A DNA stretch of 64,000 nucleotides, taken from contig NZ_BMIB01000004.1 of the NCBI RefSeq assembly GCF_014641615.1, positions 806,001 to 870,000 on the forward strand. The letters are read 5' to 3'. Source of the DNA: Filimonas zeae. GTDB taxonomy: Bacteria > Bacteroidota > Bacteroidia > Chitinophagales > Chitinophagaceae. The stretch's first letter is position 1. Each line of letters opens with the position of its first letter. Below are positions 50,765-59,642 of the stretch, piece after piece. Under the pieces are notes generated by a model. That model was given only the letters and a program-made list of their open reading frames with translations. It was not told where the DNA came from and did no database searches. Both the position numbers and the translations under genes were made by a program.

Positions 50765-52036
50765 TTAGTTAATCACTTCTGCGCGGAAGTAGGGTTGTAA
50801 CGCTTTCGGAATAAGAATACCTTCTTCCGTTTGATTGTTTTCCAGCAGAGAAGCCAGTATACGGGGTAAAGCCAACGCACTACCGTTAAGGGTGTGTGCC
50901 AGCTGGGTTTTACCGCTGCTGTCTTTATAACGGCATTTCAGGCGGTTGGCCTGATAGGTTTCAAAGTTACTTACACTGCTTACCTCCAGCCAACGGCCCT
51001 GGGCAGCACTGAATACTTCAAAATCATAGGTAAGGGCAGAGGTAAAACTCATATCTCCCCCACACAAACGCAGAATGCGGTAAGGCAGTTCCAGCAGTTG
51101 CAGCAGCTTTTCTACGTGTACCACCATTTCCTCCAGTGTTTCGTAGCTCTTTTCTTTGGCTACTACCTGTACAATCTCCACTTTTTCAAACTGGTGCAGG
51201 CGGTTTAACCCCCTTACATCTTTACCGTAACTACCGGCTTCGCGGCGGAAACAGGGGGAGTAAGCTGTCATTTTCACCGGCAGTTCTTCCTCCTTAATAA
51301 TTACATCGCGGTACAGGTTGGTCAGCGGCACCTCAGAAGTGGGTATCAGGTACAGATTGTCTTCATTTACAAAATACATCTGCCCTTCTTTATCAGGCAG
51401 CTGTCCGGTACCGTAGGCAGAATCTTCATTCACCACAAACGGCGGAATATGCTCTACGTAGCCAGCTTCGGTATTGTAATCCAGGAAAAACTGTATCAGC
51501 GCGCGCTGTAAACGGGCGCCTTTACCTACATACACAGGAAAGCCGCTGCCCGTAATTTTATTCCCCAACTCAAAATCAATCAGGTTATACTTTTTAGTAA
51601 TATCCCAGTGTGGTGTGGCACCTGCAAACAGCGCAGGAATGGTTCCTGCTTCTTTTACAATCTCGTTTTCCTCAGGCGTTTTGCCTTTGGGTACAATGGC
51701 AGCCGGCAGGTTGGGTAACTGAATCAGCGTGTCATGCAGTTCTTTTTCTACTGCTGTCATTTTCTCTTCCAGCGGTTTCAGTTGCGGGTTCAGTTGGGCC
51801 ACTTCGGCTTTTAACGCCTCGGCTTCTTCTTTCTTCCCCTGCCCCATCAGTTTACCAATATCTTTTGAAGCGCTGTTTACGCGGGCTTTTAACGAATCAA
51901 ATTCAGCCTGCAGTTTCTTGCGCGAATCATCCAGTTCAACAATAGTATCCACCAGTTCCGGCTGCTTAAAATACTTCGCTGCCAGGCGTTCCTTTACTTC
52001 CTCTCTGTTTTCCCGTAAAACGGTCACTTGTAACAT
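50765..52036 (-). CDS. serS: Seryl-tRNA synthetase
   Basis: A 423-residue class II aminoacyl-tRNA synthetase. The N-terminal coiled-coil arm (VDTIVELDDSRKKLQAEFDS to EEKMTAVEKELHDTL) is characteristic, followed by motif 2 (SPCFRREAGSYGKDVRGL, LHQFEKVEIV) and motif 3 (LNGSALALPRILASLLENNQ). The promoter element TATCTTTG lies 19 bases upstream of its ATG. Length is standard; no oddities. Confidence 0.98.
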   Translation of the reverse strand: MLQVTVLRENREEVKERLAAKYFKQPELVDTIVELDDSRKKLQAEFDSLKARVNSASKDIGKLMGQGKKEEAEALKAEVAQLNPQLKPLEEKMTAVEKELHDTLIQLPNLPAAIVPKGKTPEENEIVKEAGTIPALFAGATPHWDITKKYNLIDFELGNKITGSGFPVYVGKGARLQRALIQFFLDYNTEAGYVEHIPPFVVNEDSAYGTGQLPDKEGQMYFVNEDNLYLIPTSEVPLTNLYRDVIIKEEELPVKMTAYSPCFRREAGSYGKDVRGLNRLHQFEKVEIVQVVAKEKSYETLEEMVVHVEKLLQLLELPYRILRLCGGDMSFTSALTYDFEVFSAAQGRWLEVSSVSNFETYQANRLKCRYKDSSGKTQLAHTLNGSALALPRILASLLENNQTEEGILIPKALQPYFRAEVIN

Positions 52037-52054
52037 AACTTAGATAGGTTTGGA

Positions 52055-52062
52055 CAAAGATA
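52055..52062 (-). promoter_or_regulatory. -7 promoter element TATCTTTG for serS
   Basis: A perfect TAnnTTTG element on the minus strand, about 19 bases before the serS start at 52036. Confidence 0.55.
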
Positions 52063-52088
52063 ATGGCAGACTCACTTAAATTCGCATT

Positions 52089-52436
52089 ATGAACATGGTT
52101 ACAGACGATTTACAACAGCGGTGGTGGACTTTAGAGGCAAAGCTGGTGGAACGGTTTGGTAAAAAGCCTGACATGGACGCTATTCTGTTTTTAATTGGTA
52201 TTCAGGAAACGGGCTTTGTATCGGCAGAGGTTACCAAAGAACAAAAGCAGGATCTGATGCATGTGGCCATATGCACCATTCTGAAACCGGGTGGCTATTA
52301 TGCCCATGAGGGTACGGATGAGGATGGCTGGCCACACTTCAGGCAGCTAAAGGCATTGCCCGATATGAACCTGATTGAGCAGGAAAACTTTTTAAAAGAT
52401 CATATTCTGTTTTATTTTGAGCAGCAGGATTTTTGA
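52089..52436 (+). CDS. Small hypothetical protein
   Basis: A 115-residue acidic protein: TDDLQQRWWTLEAKLVERFG, then PDMDAILFLIGIQETGFVSA, and GGYYAHEGTDEDGWPHFRQL. There is no signal peptide or known motif. The sequence is compact and codon use normal, so it is probably a real conserved Bacteroidetes protein of unknown role. A second in-frame ATG at 52095 (MVTDDL) is possible. Its stop precedes gcvH by 59 bases. Confidence 0.7.
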   Translation: MNMVTDDLQQRWWTLEAKLVERFGKKPDMDAILFLIGIQETGFVSAEVTKEQKQDLMHVAICTILKPGGYYAHEGTDEDGWPHFRQLKALPDMNLIEQENFLKDHILFYFEQQDF

Positions 52437-52495
52437 TTCTCCCGCTTTTTTCCAATATTTATTTAATATTTGCAGCAAATAAAATAGGTGACACA

Positions 52496-52876
52496 ATGAA
52501 CTTTCCAGCTGAATTAAAGTACACGAAAGACCACGAATGGATTAAACTGGTTGACGGTAACACTGCTATTGTAGGCATTACCGAATTTGCCCAGGGTGAG
52601 TTAGGCGACATTGTGTATGTTGACATTACCACTATTGGCAAGAATGTTGAGGCAAACGAGGTGTTCGGTACGGTAGAAGCAGTAAAAACTGTCAGCGATC
52701 TGTTTCTGCCTGTAACGGCTACCATTCTGGAAGTAAATCCTATACTGGAAAAGCAACCTGAACTGGTAAACAGCGATCCATACGGCGAAGGATGGATGGT
52801 TAAAATCACAGTTTCAAATCCAGCAGATCTTGACGGGTTATTAACGGCAGATGCATATAGCCAGCTTGTGGGCTAA
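52496..52876 (+). CDS. gcvH: Glycine cleavage system H protein
   Basis: A 126-residue lipoyl carrier of the glycine cleavage complex. The lipoyl-lysine is K64 in GTVEAVKTVSDL; KYTKDHEWIKLVDGN and NSDPYGEGWMVKI are the family blocks. The ATG at 52496 is preferred to an upstream ATG in the same frame whose extension has no similarity. No gcvT or gcvP is nearby; in Bacteroidetes gcvH is often separated from them. Confidence 0.96.
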   Translation: MNFPAELKYTKDHEWIKLVDGNTAIVGITEFAQGELGDIVYVDITTIGKNVEANEVFGTVEAVKTVSDLFLPVTATILEVNPILEKQPELVNSDPYGEGWMVKITVSNPADLDGLLTADAYSQLVG

Positions 52877-52907
52877 TATACAAGCGAGTACCCAACTAGA
52901 AACCATT

Positions 52908-53456
52908 ATGCCGGAATTTAAAAAGCTTTCGGAAGCCGACCTGGTGTGGCAACTAAGACAACGATACCAGTCGGCTTTCGTTTATTTGTACGATCACTAT
53001 GCAGGCGCCCTGTTATCAGTGGTATCTGCCATAGTGATAGACAAGGACCTTGCTAACGATGTGCTACAGGAGGTGTTTATCAAAATATGGAAGCAGGCAG
53101 AAAGTTATGATGAATCTAAAGGCCGCCTGTTTACCTGGATGGCCAATGTAGCACGTAACGCTGCCATTGATACTACCCGGAGTAAAAACTTTAAGAATTC
53201 GCAGAAAAACCGCGAACTAACAGAAACCGTATATACTTCTGAGGAGATTAGCATTCAGATTCCTGTTGAAAGAATAGGCATACGCAAACTGGTGTATCAG
53301 TTAAATGATGCGCAGAAGGTTTTGGTGGAGTTATCTTATTTTCAGGGATACACCCAGGATGAAATTGCGAAAATGCTGAACATTCCGTTAGGAACCGTTA
53401 AAACCCGCCTCAGGGCAGCCTTGATTCAGTTAAAACAATTGGCCAACACGCAGTGA
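52908..53456 (+). CDS. ECF-type sigma factor
   Basis: A 182-residue sigma factor: region 2 LYDHYAGALLSVVSAIVIDK to DVLQEVFIKIWKQAESYDES, region 4 LNDAQKVLVELSYFQGYTQD then IAKMLNIPLGTVKTRLRAAL. The ATG at 52908 is chosen over an in-frame ATG at 52851, whose extension overlaps gcvH. It overlaps the anti-sigma gene by 4 bases (GTGA), the standard coupling for a sigma/anti-sigma pair. Confidence 0.92.
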   Translation: MPEFKKLSEADLVWQLRQRYQSAFVYLYDHYAGALLSVVSAIVIDKDLANDVLQEVFIKIWKQAESYDESKGRLFTWMANVARNAAIDTTRSKNFKNSQKNRELTETVYTSEEISIQIPVERIGIRKLVYQLNDAQKVLVELSYFQGYTQDEIAKMLNIPLGTVKTRLRAALIQLKQLANTQ

Positions 53457-54283
53457 ACATACAGGAATACATACAAAGTGGCGTAATAGAAAGCTATGTG
53501 CTGGGTTTGGCTTCGGAAGAAGAAGCGGCCGAACTGCTGCATCTGGCCCGGTTACACCCTGCCGTAAAACAGGCCCTCACCCATGCCGAACTGGCCTTTG
53601 AGCAACAGGCACTGGCAACGGCCGAAACACCAGCAGCGGGTTTACAGCAACAGCTGCTGCAACAACTTCAGCACAGTTTTGAACCAGCACCAGGCACAGC
53701 TATAAAAGCACCTGACGCAACTTCCTCTTCCTTACATACCCTACCTGCTGCCGGCAGCAACAACCGCTGGAAGTATCTGGCAGCGGCCTCTGTAATTCTA
53801 CTGGTAGTAAGCGCCTGCCTTAACTTTTACTTTTATAGTGGCTATCAGCAAGCCAACAAAAAATATGAAAGCCTGCTGGAGGAACAAAACACGCTTACGG
53901 CTTCTATAAACGTATATAAAGCCAGACTGGAAGAAAGCACTACTCTTACACGTGTATTGGACGATACTGCCATAACAGTAGTAAAAATGCCCGGTGTGCC
54001 CGGAAAAGAAACCACTCATGCCACTGTGTACTGGAACAGTCAGTCTAAAGACGTGTATCTTTCCGCAAGCCAGTTACCTGCGGTACCTGCCGGCAAACAA
54101 TACCAGTTATGGGCTATTGTAAACGGCAAGCCGGTAGATGCTGGTGTTATCAATAGCTGCGAAGCTGGCATCTGCAAGATGAAAAATATCCCCTCTGCGG
54201 AAGCTTTTGCTATTACATTGGAACAAACAGGCGGAAGCCCTGTTCCTACCCTTACAGCCTTGTATGTAATGGGCAAAGTATAA
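53453..54283 (+). CDS. Anti-sigma-K factor RskA family protein
   Basis: A 276-residue membrane anti-sigma factor. The start is GTG at 53453, overlapping the sigma stop. An N-terminal anti-sigma domain (YVLGLASEEEAAELLHLAR) is followed by one transmembrane helix (YLAAASVILLVVSACLNFYF) and a periplasmic C-terminal domain with the RskA pattern YWNSQSKDVYLSASQLP, AGKQYQLWAIVNGKPVDAGV and AFAITLEQTGGS. It binds and inhibits the adjacent sigma factor at the membrane. Confidence 0.88.
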   Translation: MNIQEYIQSGVIESYVLGLASEEEAAELLHLARLHPAVKQALTHAELAFEQQALATAETPAAGLQQQLLQQLQHSFEPAPGTAIKAPDATSSSLHTLPAAGSNNRWKYLAAASVILLVVSACLNFYFYSGYQQANKKYESLLEEQNTLTASINVYKARLEESTTLTRVLDDTAITVVKMPGVPGKETTHATVYWNSQSKDVYLSASQLPAVPAGKQYQLWAIVNGKPVDAGVINSCEAGICKMKNIPSAEAFAITLEQTGGSPVPTLTALYVMGKV

Positions 54284-54315
54284 ACGATATCACAACATTA
54301 CAATAACAAATATGT

Positions 54316-54341
54316 AAGCGGGTTTTAACGGCCCGCTTTTA
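54316..54341 (+). terminator. Terminator after the RskA-type gene
   Basis: AAGCGGG / CCCGCTT stem with a 9-base loop and a T-run that overlaps the next promoter element. Confidence 0.7.
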
Positions 54342-54347
54342 TATTTG
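54340..54347 (+). promoter_or_regulatory. -7 promoter element TATATTTG for the VanZ gene
   Basis: A perfect TAnnTTTG element 19 bases before the GTG start at 54367, placed directly at the end of the preceding terminator. Confidence 0.5.
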
Positions 54348-54366
54348 TTACAAATCAGCAATTAAC

Positions 54367-54768
54367 GTGAAAAAAACATCCTGGCTGCACATCCCTGCCC
54401 TCATTTTTCTGGTATTAAGTATTTATTTGTTGACCATTCCGGGGAAGGATTTACCCGAAGTTGGCTTATTTGATGCGATTCCTCTGTTTGATAAATGGGT
54501 ACACATGGGAATGTTTGGCATACTGGTGTTTCTGTTTGCTATGGCTTTTCAAAAAAAAATACAAACAAAACCTTCTATACTGCCGCTTATTGCCTTATTG
54601 GCGCTGGCCTACGGCATTGCCATGGAATACGTACAAAAATATTGTGTAGCTAACCGCTCGTTTGATATTACCGATATACTGGCAGACGGTGCAGGATGTG
54701 CAATAGGCTGGTGGCTGGCTAAAGTTGTATTAAAACGGAAACATTCCGTAAAACAGCAGATTATATAA
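54367..54768 (+). CDS. VanZ-like family membrane protein
   Basis: A 133-residue membrane protein with four hydrophobic segments (IPALIFLVLSIYLLTIPG, KWVHMGMFGILVFLFAMAFQ, LPLIALLALAYGIAMEYVQK, AGCAIGWWLAKVVL). The motif DKWVHMGMFG, GIAMEYVQKYCVANRSFD and ITDILADGAGCAIG are diagnostic of VanZ-like proteins; in Bacteroidetes these occur far from glycopeptide-resistance loci and their role is unknown. The start codon is GTG. Followed by a hairpin. Confidence 0.85.
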   Translation: MKKTSWLHIPALIFLVLSIYLLTIPGKDLPEVGLFDAIPLFDKWVHMGMFGILVFLFAMAFQKKIQTKPSILPLIALLALAYGIAMEYVQKYCVANRSFDITDILADGAGCAIGWWLAKVVLKRKHSVKQQII

Positions 54769-54775
54769 AAAAATT

Positions 54776-54797
54776 GGCCCCTGTTGAAACAGGGGCC
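54776..54797 (-). terminator. Hairpin with a minus-strand T-run
   Basis: GGCCCCTG / CAGGGGCC 8-bp stem with a 6-base loop. On the minus strand it is followed by AATTTTTTT, so it terminates leftward transcripts, most plausibly that of the PHP gene at 55003. On the plus strand there is no T-run. Confidence 0.6.
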
Positions 54798-54817
54798 GCA
54801 ACCAAAACTAACTGCTT

Positions 54818-54892
54818 ATGAGAAAATTGACTACTTGCTTATTTATGTATAGAGTAAATCAAATGGGATGCCAGTTTTTTTCAGATATCTGA
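54818..54892 (+). other. Short open frame resembling a receptor leader (possible SusC-type relic)
   Basis: A 24-codon frame starting ATGAGAAAATTGACTACTT (MRKLTTCLFMYRV...), preceded by a hairpin and AAAACTAACTGCTT. This opening resembles leader sequences in front of SusC-like receptor genes of Chitinophagaceae, an impression from memory only. The frame stops after 24 residues with no barrel downstream. Either a decayed gene start or chance. Confidence 0.3.
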
Positions 54893-55002
54893 AAAGAGCT
54901 CAAAAAAATTCCATCTCCTCTTTTCTCCCCTTCAATTACAACACAAATTTCTGCTCTGCTTTACTAATAAAATGTTAACCGGAAATAAGGGAATGTTAAC
55001 GA

Positions 55003-55764
55003 TTATGCCATTACCGAAGCATTCTGAAAATCATATTGTTGCAACAGTTTAATCTGTTTGCTTCCGGCAAGCCCCTGTAATTGGGCAAGATGATTATCGT
55101 GATGCAGATCGGTAGCGCAATAATCATATAAACGCTCCTGTAACAACCAGTTACAAACGGCCTGGGTTTGTTTACCATAATGGCCGGTAAGCGCCAGCAG
55201 GTTCATCTGTAACATTACACCCATTCTTTTCAGCGTACGGTACATTTCCTTACGGTCGTGATAATATCCATAACGCTCCGGATGCGCCAGTACCGGTTTA
55301 TAGCCAGCAGTTTGTATACGGAAAAAGATATCCTGCACACGAAACGGCTCTGCGTAAAACGATAATTCCACTAATACTTCGTTATCTCTGATTACCAGTA
55401 ATGGCTCATTCTGTAACAATTGGAGAAAAAAATCATCAATATAATATTCTGCGGCAGCGCGTACACTAACATCAATACCCTTCTTTTCCAACGCCTTGTT
55501 TAACTGGCTTAAACCCCATGAAATGGTTTCGCGTGTATTCTGATAATATCCCCACTTAATATGGGGAGTGGTAATAATATTTCTGAAACCCAGCTTTTGC
55601 AGTTGCTCAATATAACGGATAGAATCCTCCATGGATTTGGAACCATCGTCAATTCCCGGAATAAGATGAGAATGAATATCCGTTCCCAGAAAGGAGAATG
55701 CCTGTTCACGCACTATGTCAATAGCGTGATCGGAGTTCTTGCTTTTAAATATATTGAATAACAT
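55003..55764 (-). CDS. PHP-domain tyrosine phosphatase (CpsB/YwqE type)
   Basis: A 253-residue metal-dependent tyrosine-protein phosphatase of the CpsB/CapC/YwqE PHP family, which normally dephosphorylates capsule or EPS tyrosine kinases. Metal-binding motifs are in order: TDIHSHLIPGIDDGS (HxH), NIITTPHIKWG, VLAHPERYGYY, and ATDLHHDNH at the C-terminus. No capsule genes or kinase are adjacent, so it acts at a distance or has another substrate. Transcribed alone. Confidence 0.9.
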   Translation of the reverse strand: MLFNIFKSKNSDHAIDIVREQAFSFLGTDIHSHLIPGIDDGSKSMEDSIRYIEQLQKLGFRNIITTPHIKWGYYQNTRETISWGLSQLNKALEKKGIDVSVRAAAEYYIDDFFLQLLQNEPLLVIRDNEVLVELSFYAEPFRVQDIFFRIQTAGYKPVLAHPERYGYYHDRKEMYRTLKRMGVMLQMNLLALTGHYGKQTQAVCNWLLQERLYDYCATDLHHDNHLAQLQGLAGSKQIKLLQQYDFQNASVMA

Positions 55765-55855
55765 GGTGGCAGGTTAATTAGTTCTTTGGGGGGTTATAAA
55801 AATGAATCTGACAAACCTTCAGCAAATTAACTTTAATCTCCCGGTATTAAACCCC

Positions 55856-56569
55856 CTAATTAAGGGGTCGGCAGTCAATAGTTGAATTGTGCGCAGGTAA
55901 CCAGTAACTTATAAATGGTATGGATACGTTAAATCCGCGTAACAACAGCAAAACGCCCGCCATTACTGCCAATACAGGGGTAATTTTTTTAAAAGCATTG
56001 CGGAGAGAAAGACTGGCCGTTAAGCCAAAGAAGGCCAATGCAGCCATAAGGGGAACCGTACCCAGGCCATAGCAAACCATAAAAAGAACACCGCCGGCAA
56101 AAGAACCGGCTGTAAAAGCAGCTGTTAAAGCAATCCAAACAAGTCCACACGGCAGCAACCCATTAGCCATACCGGTAACAAACAAAGTGCTAAGCGCTCT
56201 GCGTTGCAGATTACGCCCTATAACACCATATACAGCACTATAAAACCTGGAAACGCCCGGTATACGAACGGCAAAGCCATGCATGCGCTGTAATACTACC
56301 ACAGCCAGAATAACTGTCCCTGCTATTATAGCCAGCCAATGCTGCCATTGTGGTACAAACAACTGCCTGCCTGTAAACGCGGCTATAACACCCAGCATAG
56401 AATAAGAAGCAATACGGCCACCATTGTAAAGTAATACACCTGCAATTTTACGACCGCCCCGCAGCGTTTGCACAGGCAGCGCAAGCACCAGCGGACCACA
56501 CATGCCTACACAATGCAGACTGCTCATGCATCCCAGTATAAAACCCGGTATGGCTACGCTCCACCACAT
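55856..56569 (-). CDS. Sulfite exporter TauE/SafE-type membrane protein of the cbb3 cluster
   Basis: A 237-residue polytopic inner-membrane protein (about six hydrophobic segments). The N-terminal GFILGCMSSLHCVGMCGPLVLAL contains the cysteine triad typical of the DsbD/SafE-type proteins encoded at the end of Bacteroidetes cbb3 clusters, thought to help copper or heme handling during oxidase assembly. LFVTGMANGLLPCGLVWIAL is the second conserved block. It is 1 base from ccoH and is the last gene of the operon. Confidence 0.85.
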   Translation of the reverse strand: MWWSVAIPGFILGCMSSLHCVGMCGPLVLALPVQTLRGGRKIAGVLLYNGGRIASYSMLGVIAAFTGRQLFVPQWQHWLAIIAGTVILAVVVLQRMHGFAVRIPGVSRFYSAVYGVIGRNLQRRALSTLFVTGMANGLLPCGLVWIALTAAFTAGSFAGGVLFMVCYGLGTVPLMAALAFFGLTASLSLRNAFKKITPVLAVMAGVLLLLRGFNVSIPFISYWLPAHNSTIDCRPLN

Positions 56570-56570
56570 A

Positions 56571-57005
56571 TTAATTCACCAGTAATTCTTTTTCAACGTA
56601 ATAAACAGTCTCCCCCGCTTTCCAATCCAGCTTCAGTTGATAAGGGCCGGCCATCAGCAATTTCTTGCTTATCACCTGCTGCCCGTCTTCATTCAGCTCC
56701 AGTGCAATACGCGTATCAGCTGCTGCATCGCTTTTGCGGTAAAACCAGGCTTCGCCTTTTACAGGCATTCCTTTCAGCGCCTGCGGCATGGTAATAGTTA
56801 AGGTAGTGGTATTCTGTTCTACTGCCGGCGCGCCCAGGCGCGCGGCGTTGGCTATGCCATCTATACGCTGCTGGTACCGCAGCTCCTGCTTGTAGTAATC
56901 CGCGCTTACCAAATCAAAACGTGTATGCATGGCTTTGTACACCAGCGTACCCATCAGTAAAGCAAACAGACCAAACACAATCATTAATTTTCTACCCCAG
57001 CTCAT
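56571..57005 (-). CDS. ccoH: CcoH/FixH-family cbb3 oxidase assembly protein
   Basis: A 144-residue membrane-anchored protein: N-terminal helix LMIVFGLFALLMGTLVYKAM, then a periplasmic beta domain with DYYKQELRYQQRIDG, the signature of FixH/CcoH, which stabilises the cbb3 oxidase complex. It lies 14 bases downstream of ccoG and 1 base upstream of the safE-type gene. Sequence divergence is high in this family, so confidence rests partly on position. Confidence 0.88.
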   Translation of the reverse strand: MSWGRKLMIVFGLFALLMGTLVYKAMHTRFDLVSADYYKQELRYQQRIDGIANAARLGAPAVEQNTTTLTITMPQALKGMPVKGEAWFYRKSDAAADTRIALELNEDGQQVISKKLLMAGPYQLKLDWKAGETVYYVEKELLVN

Positions 57006-57019
57006 AACTTTTGTTTTAA

Positions 57020-58444
57020 TTATGGAACATATACAGGCCCCGCAAACGTGGTAACAGCGGAGGCTATTTTTTTATCACCTTCATAAAATCCGAAATGCAC
57101 ATCTGTTTTACGGCTTTTGATGGCAGCACGCGGCAGCACTACGAAAAAGGTACCACTCCCCTGCCCTTCAGCAGCTGCTGTTACCTGCTGTTTACCCACC
57201 ACCTGTATTACACCAGCCGCATCTTCCAGCTTTATAGTAACAGGTATTTCCTTTAATGTTTTATTCACCATTTTCAGTGAGTACAAATTAGAAATACTGT
57301 CTGTACCACGCTCCTGAAATAAAATACCCGGCGTACGTATAACAGTAGCATCAATATCTTTACGGGTATACAACAACACACCCAGCACACCTAGCACCAG
57401 CACGCACAACACACTGTACAGCTTCATGCGGCCGGTATACTTTAACGGTTTGTTTTCTGCAATAGCATTTTCAGAGGCATACCGTATAAGGCCATGTGGT
57501 TTTAATATTTTATCCATTACCGCATCACAGGCATCTATACAGGCAGTACAGCCCACACACTCCATCTGGTTGCCGTTGCGGATATCTATACCCGTAGGGC
57601 AAACACGCACGCACTGAAAGCAATCAATACAATCGCCTTTCTTAACCTCTTCCTGTTTTTTAAAGTTGCCTCTTGGTTCACCGCGCCGGTAATCGTACGC
57701 TACAGACATAGTATTTTTATCAATCAGTACGCCCTGTAAACGGCCATACGGGCAGATAGCCGTACACACCTGCTCTCTGAAAAAAGCATATACACCATAG
57801 AACACGCCGGTAAACAACAGAATGGCAGAGAATCCTCCTATATGATCGGATAACGGCTCTGTAATAATTTTCTGCAACTTGCGTACGCCTATTACATAAG
57901 CGAGAAACCAGTTGGCAATAATGAACGATAACGCAAAAAAGCTTACATGCTTCAGTATTACCTTACGTGCTTTTTTACCACTGAACGGCGCCTGTTTCAG
58001 CATCTTCTGTTCTGCCGCAGTACCCATAATCAGATACTCCACTTTACGGAACAGCATTTCCATAAAAATGGTTTGCGGACACATCCAACCGCAGAACAGC
58101 CGGCCAAAGGCTGCGGTAAAAAGGATGATAAAAAATATAAAACAGATCATTACCATTCCGAAGATGAAGAAGTCCTGCGGCCAGAAAACCCTGCCAAACA
58201 GAATAAAACGGGCCTCCGGAATATTAAACAGAAATAATGGCCTGCCCTTTATAGAAATAAAAGGCAGGCTGAAAAAAAGCAGGAAATAAACGTAACTGAG
58301 CCAGGTGCGATAACGATAAAAAGCGCCCTTCGGTTGTAGTGCAAAAATCCATTGCCGCTTCCCCTTACCGTCGGCAGTAGCAATACGATCTCTGAAATCT
58401 TCCTGTGCCTTCGCCTTTCCACGTATACCTGCTCCTGTACTCAT
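57020..58444 (-). CDS. ccoG: CcoG (FixG/RdxA) ferredoxin-type cbb3 assembly protein
   Basis: A 474-residue membrane iron-sulfur protein that reduces copper for cbb3 oxidase assembly. It has about five N-terminal hydrophobic segments, the FCGWMCPQTIFMEMLFRKVE block, EQVCTAICPYGRLQGVL, and two 4Fe-4S ferredoxin motifs CIDCFQCVRVCP and CVGCTACIDACD. The C-terminal periplasmic IG-like domain (about 375-474) completes the family architecture. Located 6 bases downstream of ccoP. Confidence 0.95.
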   Translation of the reverse strand: MSTGAGIRGKAKAQEDFRDRIATADGKGKRQWIFALQPKGAFYRYRTWLSYVYFLLFFSLPFISIKGRPLFLFNIPEARFILFGRVFWPQDFFIFGMVMICFIFFIILFTAAFGRLFCGWMCPQTIFMEMLFRKVEYLIMGTAAEQKMLKQAPFSGKKARKVILKHVSFFALSFIIANWFLAYVIGVRKLQKIITEPLSDHIGGFSAILLFTGVFYGVYAFFREQVCTAICPYGRLQGVLIDKNTMSVAYDYRRGEPRGNFKKQEEVKKGDCIDCFQCVRVCPTGIDIRNGNQMECVGCTACIDACDAVMDKILKPHGLIRYASENAIAENKPLKYTGRMKLYSVLCVLVLGVLGVLLYTRKDIDATVIRTPGILFQERGTDSISNLYSLKMVNKTLKEIPVTIKLEDAAGVIQVVGKQQVTAAAEGQGSGTFFVVLPRAAIKSRKTDVHFGFYEGDKKIASAVTTFAGPVYVP

Positions 58445-58450
58445 GCTACA

Positions 58451-59632
58451 CTATTTTAAAGTAACCGCTGCGCTGTCTGCCAGCGCTTTCGATGTATTGG
58501 TTGAATCCGAACCGCCCTCTTTAAACAAATCGCCCTGCGGCTCTTTGGGCGTAGCCGGATGGGTTCCCTGTAAGCTTTTTACATAACTGGCCAATTGTGC
58601 AATCTGAACAGGAGAATAATCATCCTTCCAGCTTTTCATTCCTTTTTCCGGCCAGCCGTATTTAATGGTTTTAAATACCGACTTAATATCACCTCCATGC
58701 AGCCAGTAATCATCTGCCAGGTTAGGACCAACCCCACCACCGCCATCTGTACCATGACAGGCCGCACATACCGAAGTGAATATTTTTTTACCCGCCTCCA
58801 GCGAAGCACCATCGTTCAACAGCTTTACTGTATTCTCATCTACGTTATTGGCGGCTTTGGCCAGGAAGGCCGCTTTTTGCTCATCGGCCCTTTCCATAGC
58901 AATGGTATATTCTTCAATACTTAATGGTGCTGTATGCGATACGTGATAACGCCACATATAAATTACACCCGCAATAATGGTGATGTAAAAGCCATACAAC
59001 CACCAGGAAGGAAGCCGGTTATCCAGCTCACGAATGCCATCATAATCATGATCCAGCTGCAGCGCTTCTTCTTCATGCGCACTGCGGAAGTTGTTCATTT
59101 TATGCCACCAGATTTTCCATACCGGATCTTTCTCCGGCTGCTCTTCTGCCGCCGCAGCTGCCACCGCTACTATCTGGCGGCCCAGCAATACTTTCAGGTT
59201 AAAAAGCAATACCATTATCACTATCAGCTCTAAACCAATAACTGATATTAACGTGTAAAAAGACATGGCTGATAAACCCGCAATGCGTTCGGGGCCCTGC
59301 GCTACACTCAGCGCTGCCGCCCCATCTTCCTGTGCATATAAAGCACCACCGGCAAGGCATAACACCAACACCATCAGCATTTTTCCGGCAGCAGACACTG
59401 CCTGCTGCTGTTCTTCTTTATGGCGCTGCACAAACACCTGTGCTGCACTTAATACCACGTACGCCAAACCACCTATAGCAATCAGCAAACCCACTATTAT
59501 CATAACCAGCGTAATAGCCATAGGGTTATTCATCTCATTTTCCAGTGGTGGGCCGGCAGCAAAAACCGCTGCCGGACTTATCAGTAAAGCTGCCGCCAAC
59601 AGGCACACTTTATATTTTGATAAAGAAATCAT
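58451..59632 (-). CDS. ccoP: cbb3-type cytochrome c oxidase subunit III, single heme c (CcoP)
   Basis: A 393-residue membrane cytochrome c that passes electrons to CcoO. A signal peptide (MISLSKYKVCLLAAALLISP) and three hydrophobic segments precede a FixP/CcoP N-domain motif (DGIRELDNRLPSWWLYGFYI), then one heme c site CAACH (SVCAACHGTDGGGG) with an axial Met in KGMKSW. Proteobacterial CcoP carries two hemes; this single-heme form is the usual one in Bacteroidetes. I start at 59632, since the extension to 59677 runs through the region between ccoQ and ccoP. Confidence 0.93.
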   Translation of the reverse strand: MISLSKYKVCLLAAALLISPAAVFAAGPPLENEMNNPMAITLVMIIVGLLIAIGGLAYVVLSAAQVFVQRHKEEQQQAVSAAGKMLMVLVLCLAGGALYAQEDGAAALSVAQGPERIAGLSAMSFYTLISVIGLELIVIMVLLFNLKVLLGRQIVAVAAAAAEEQPEKDPVWKIWWHKMNNFRSAHEEEALQLDHDYDGIRELDNRLPSWWLYGFYITIIAGVIYMWRYHVSHTAPLSIEEYTIAMERADEQKAAFLAKAANNVDENTVKLLNDGASLEAGKKIFTSVCAACHGTDGGGGVGPNLADDYWLHGGDIKSVFKTIKYGWPEKGMKSWKDDYSPVQIAQLASYVKSLQGTHPATPKEPQGDLFKEGGSDSTNTSKALADSAAVTLK

Positions 59633-59642
59633 GATAACAGGT

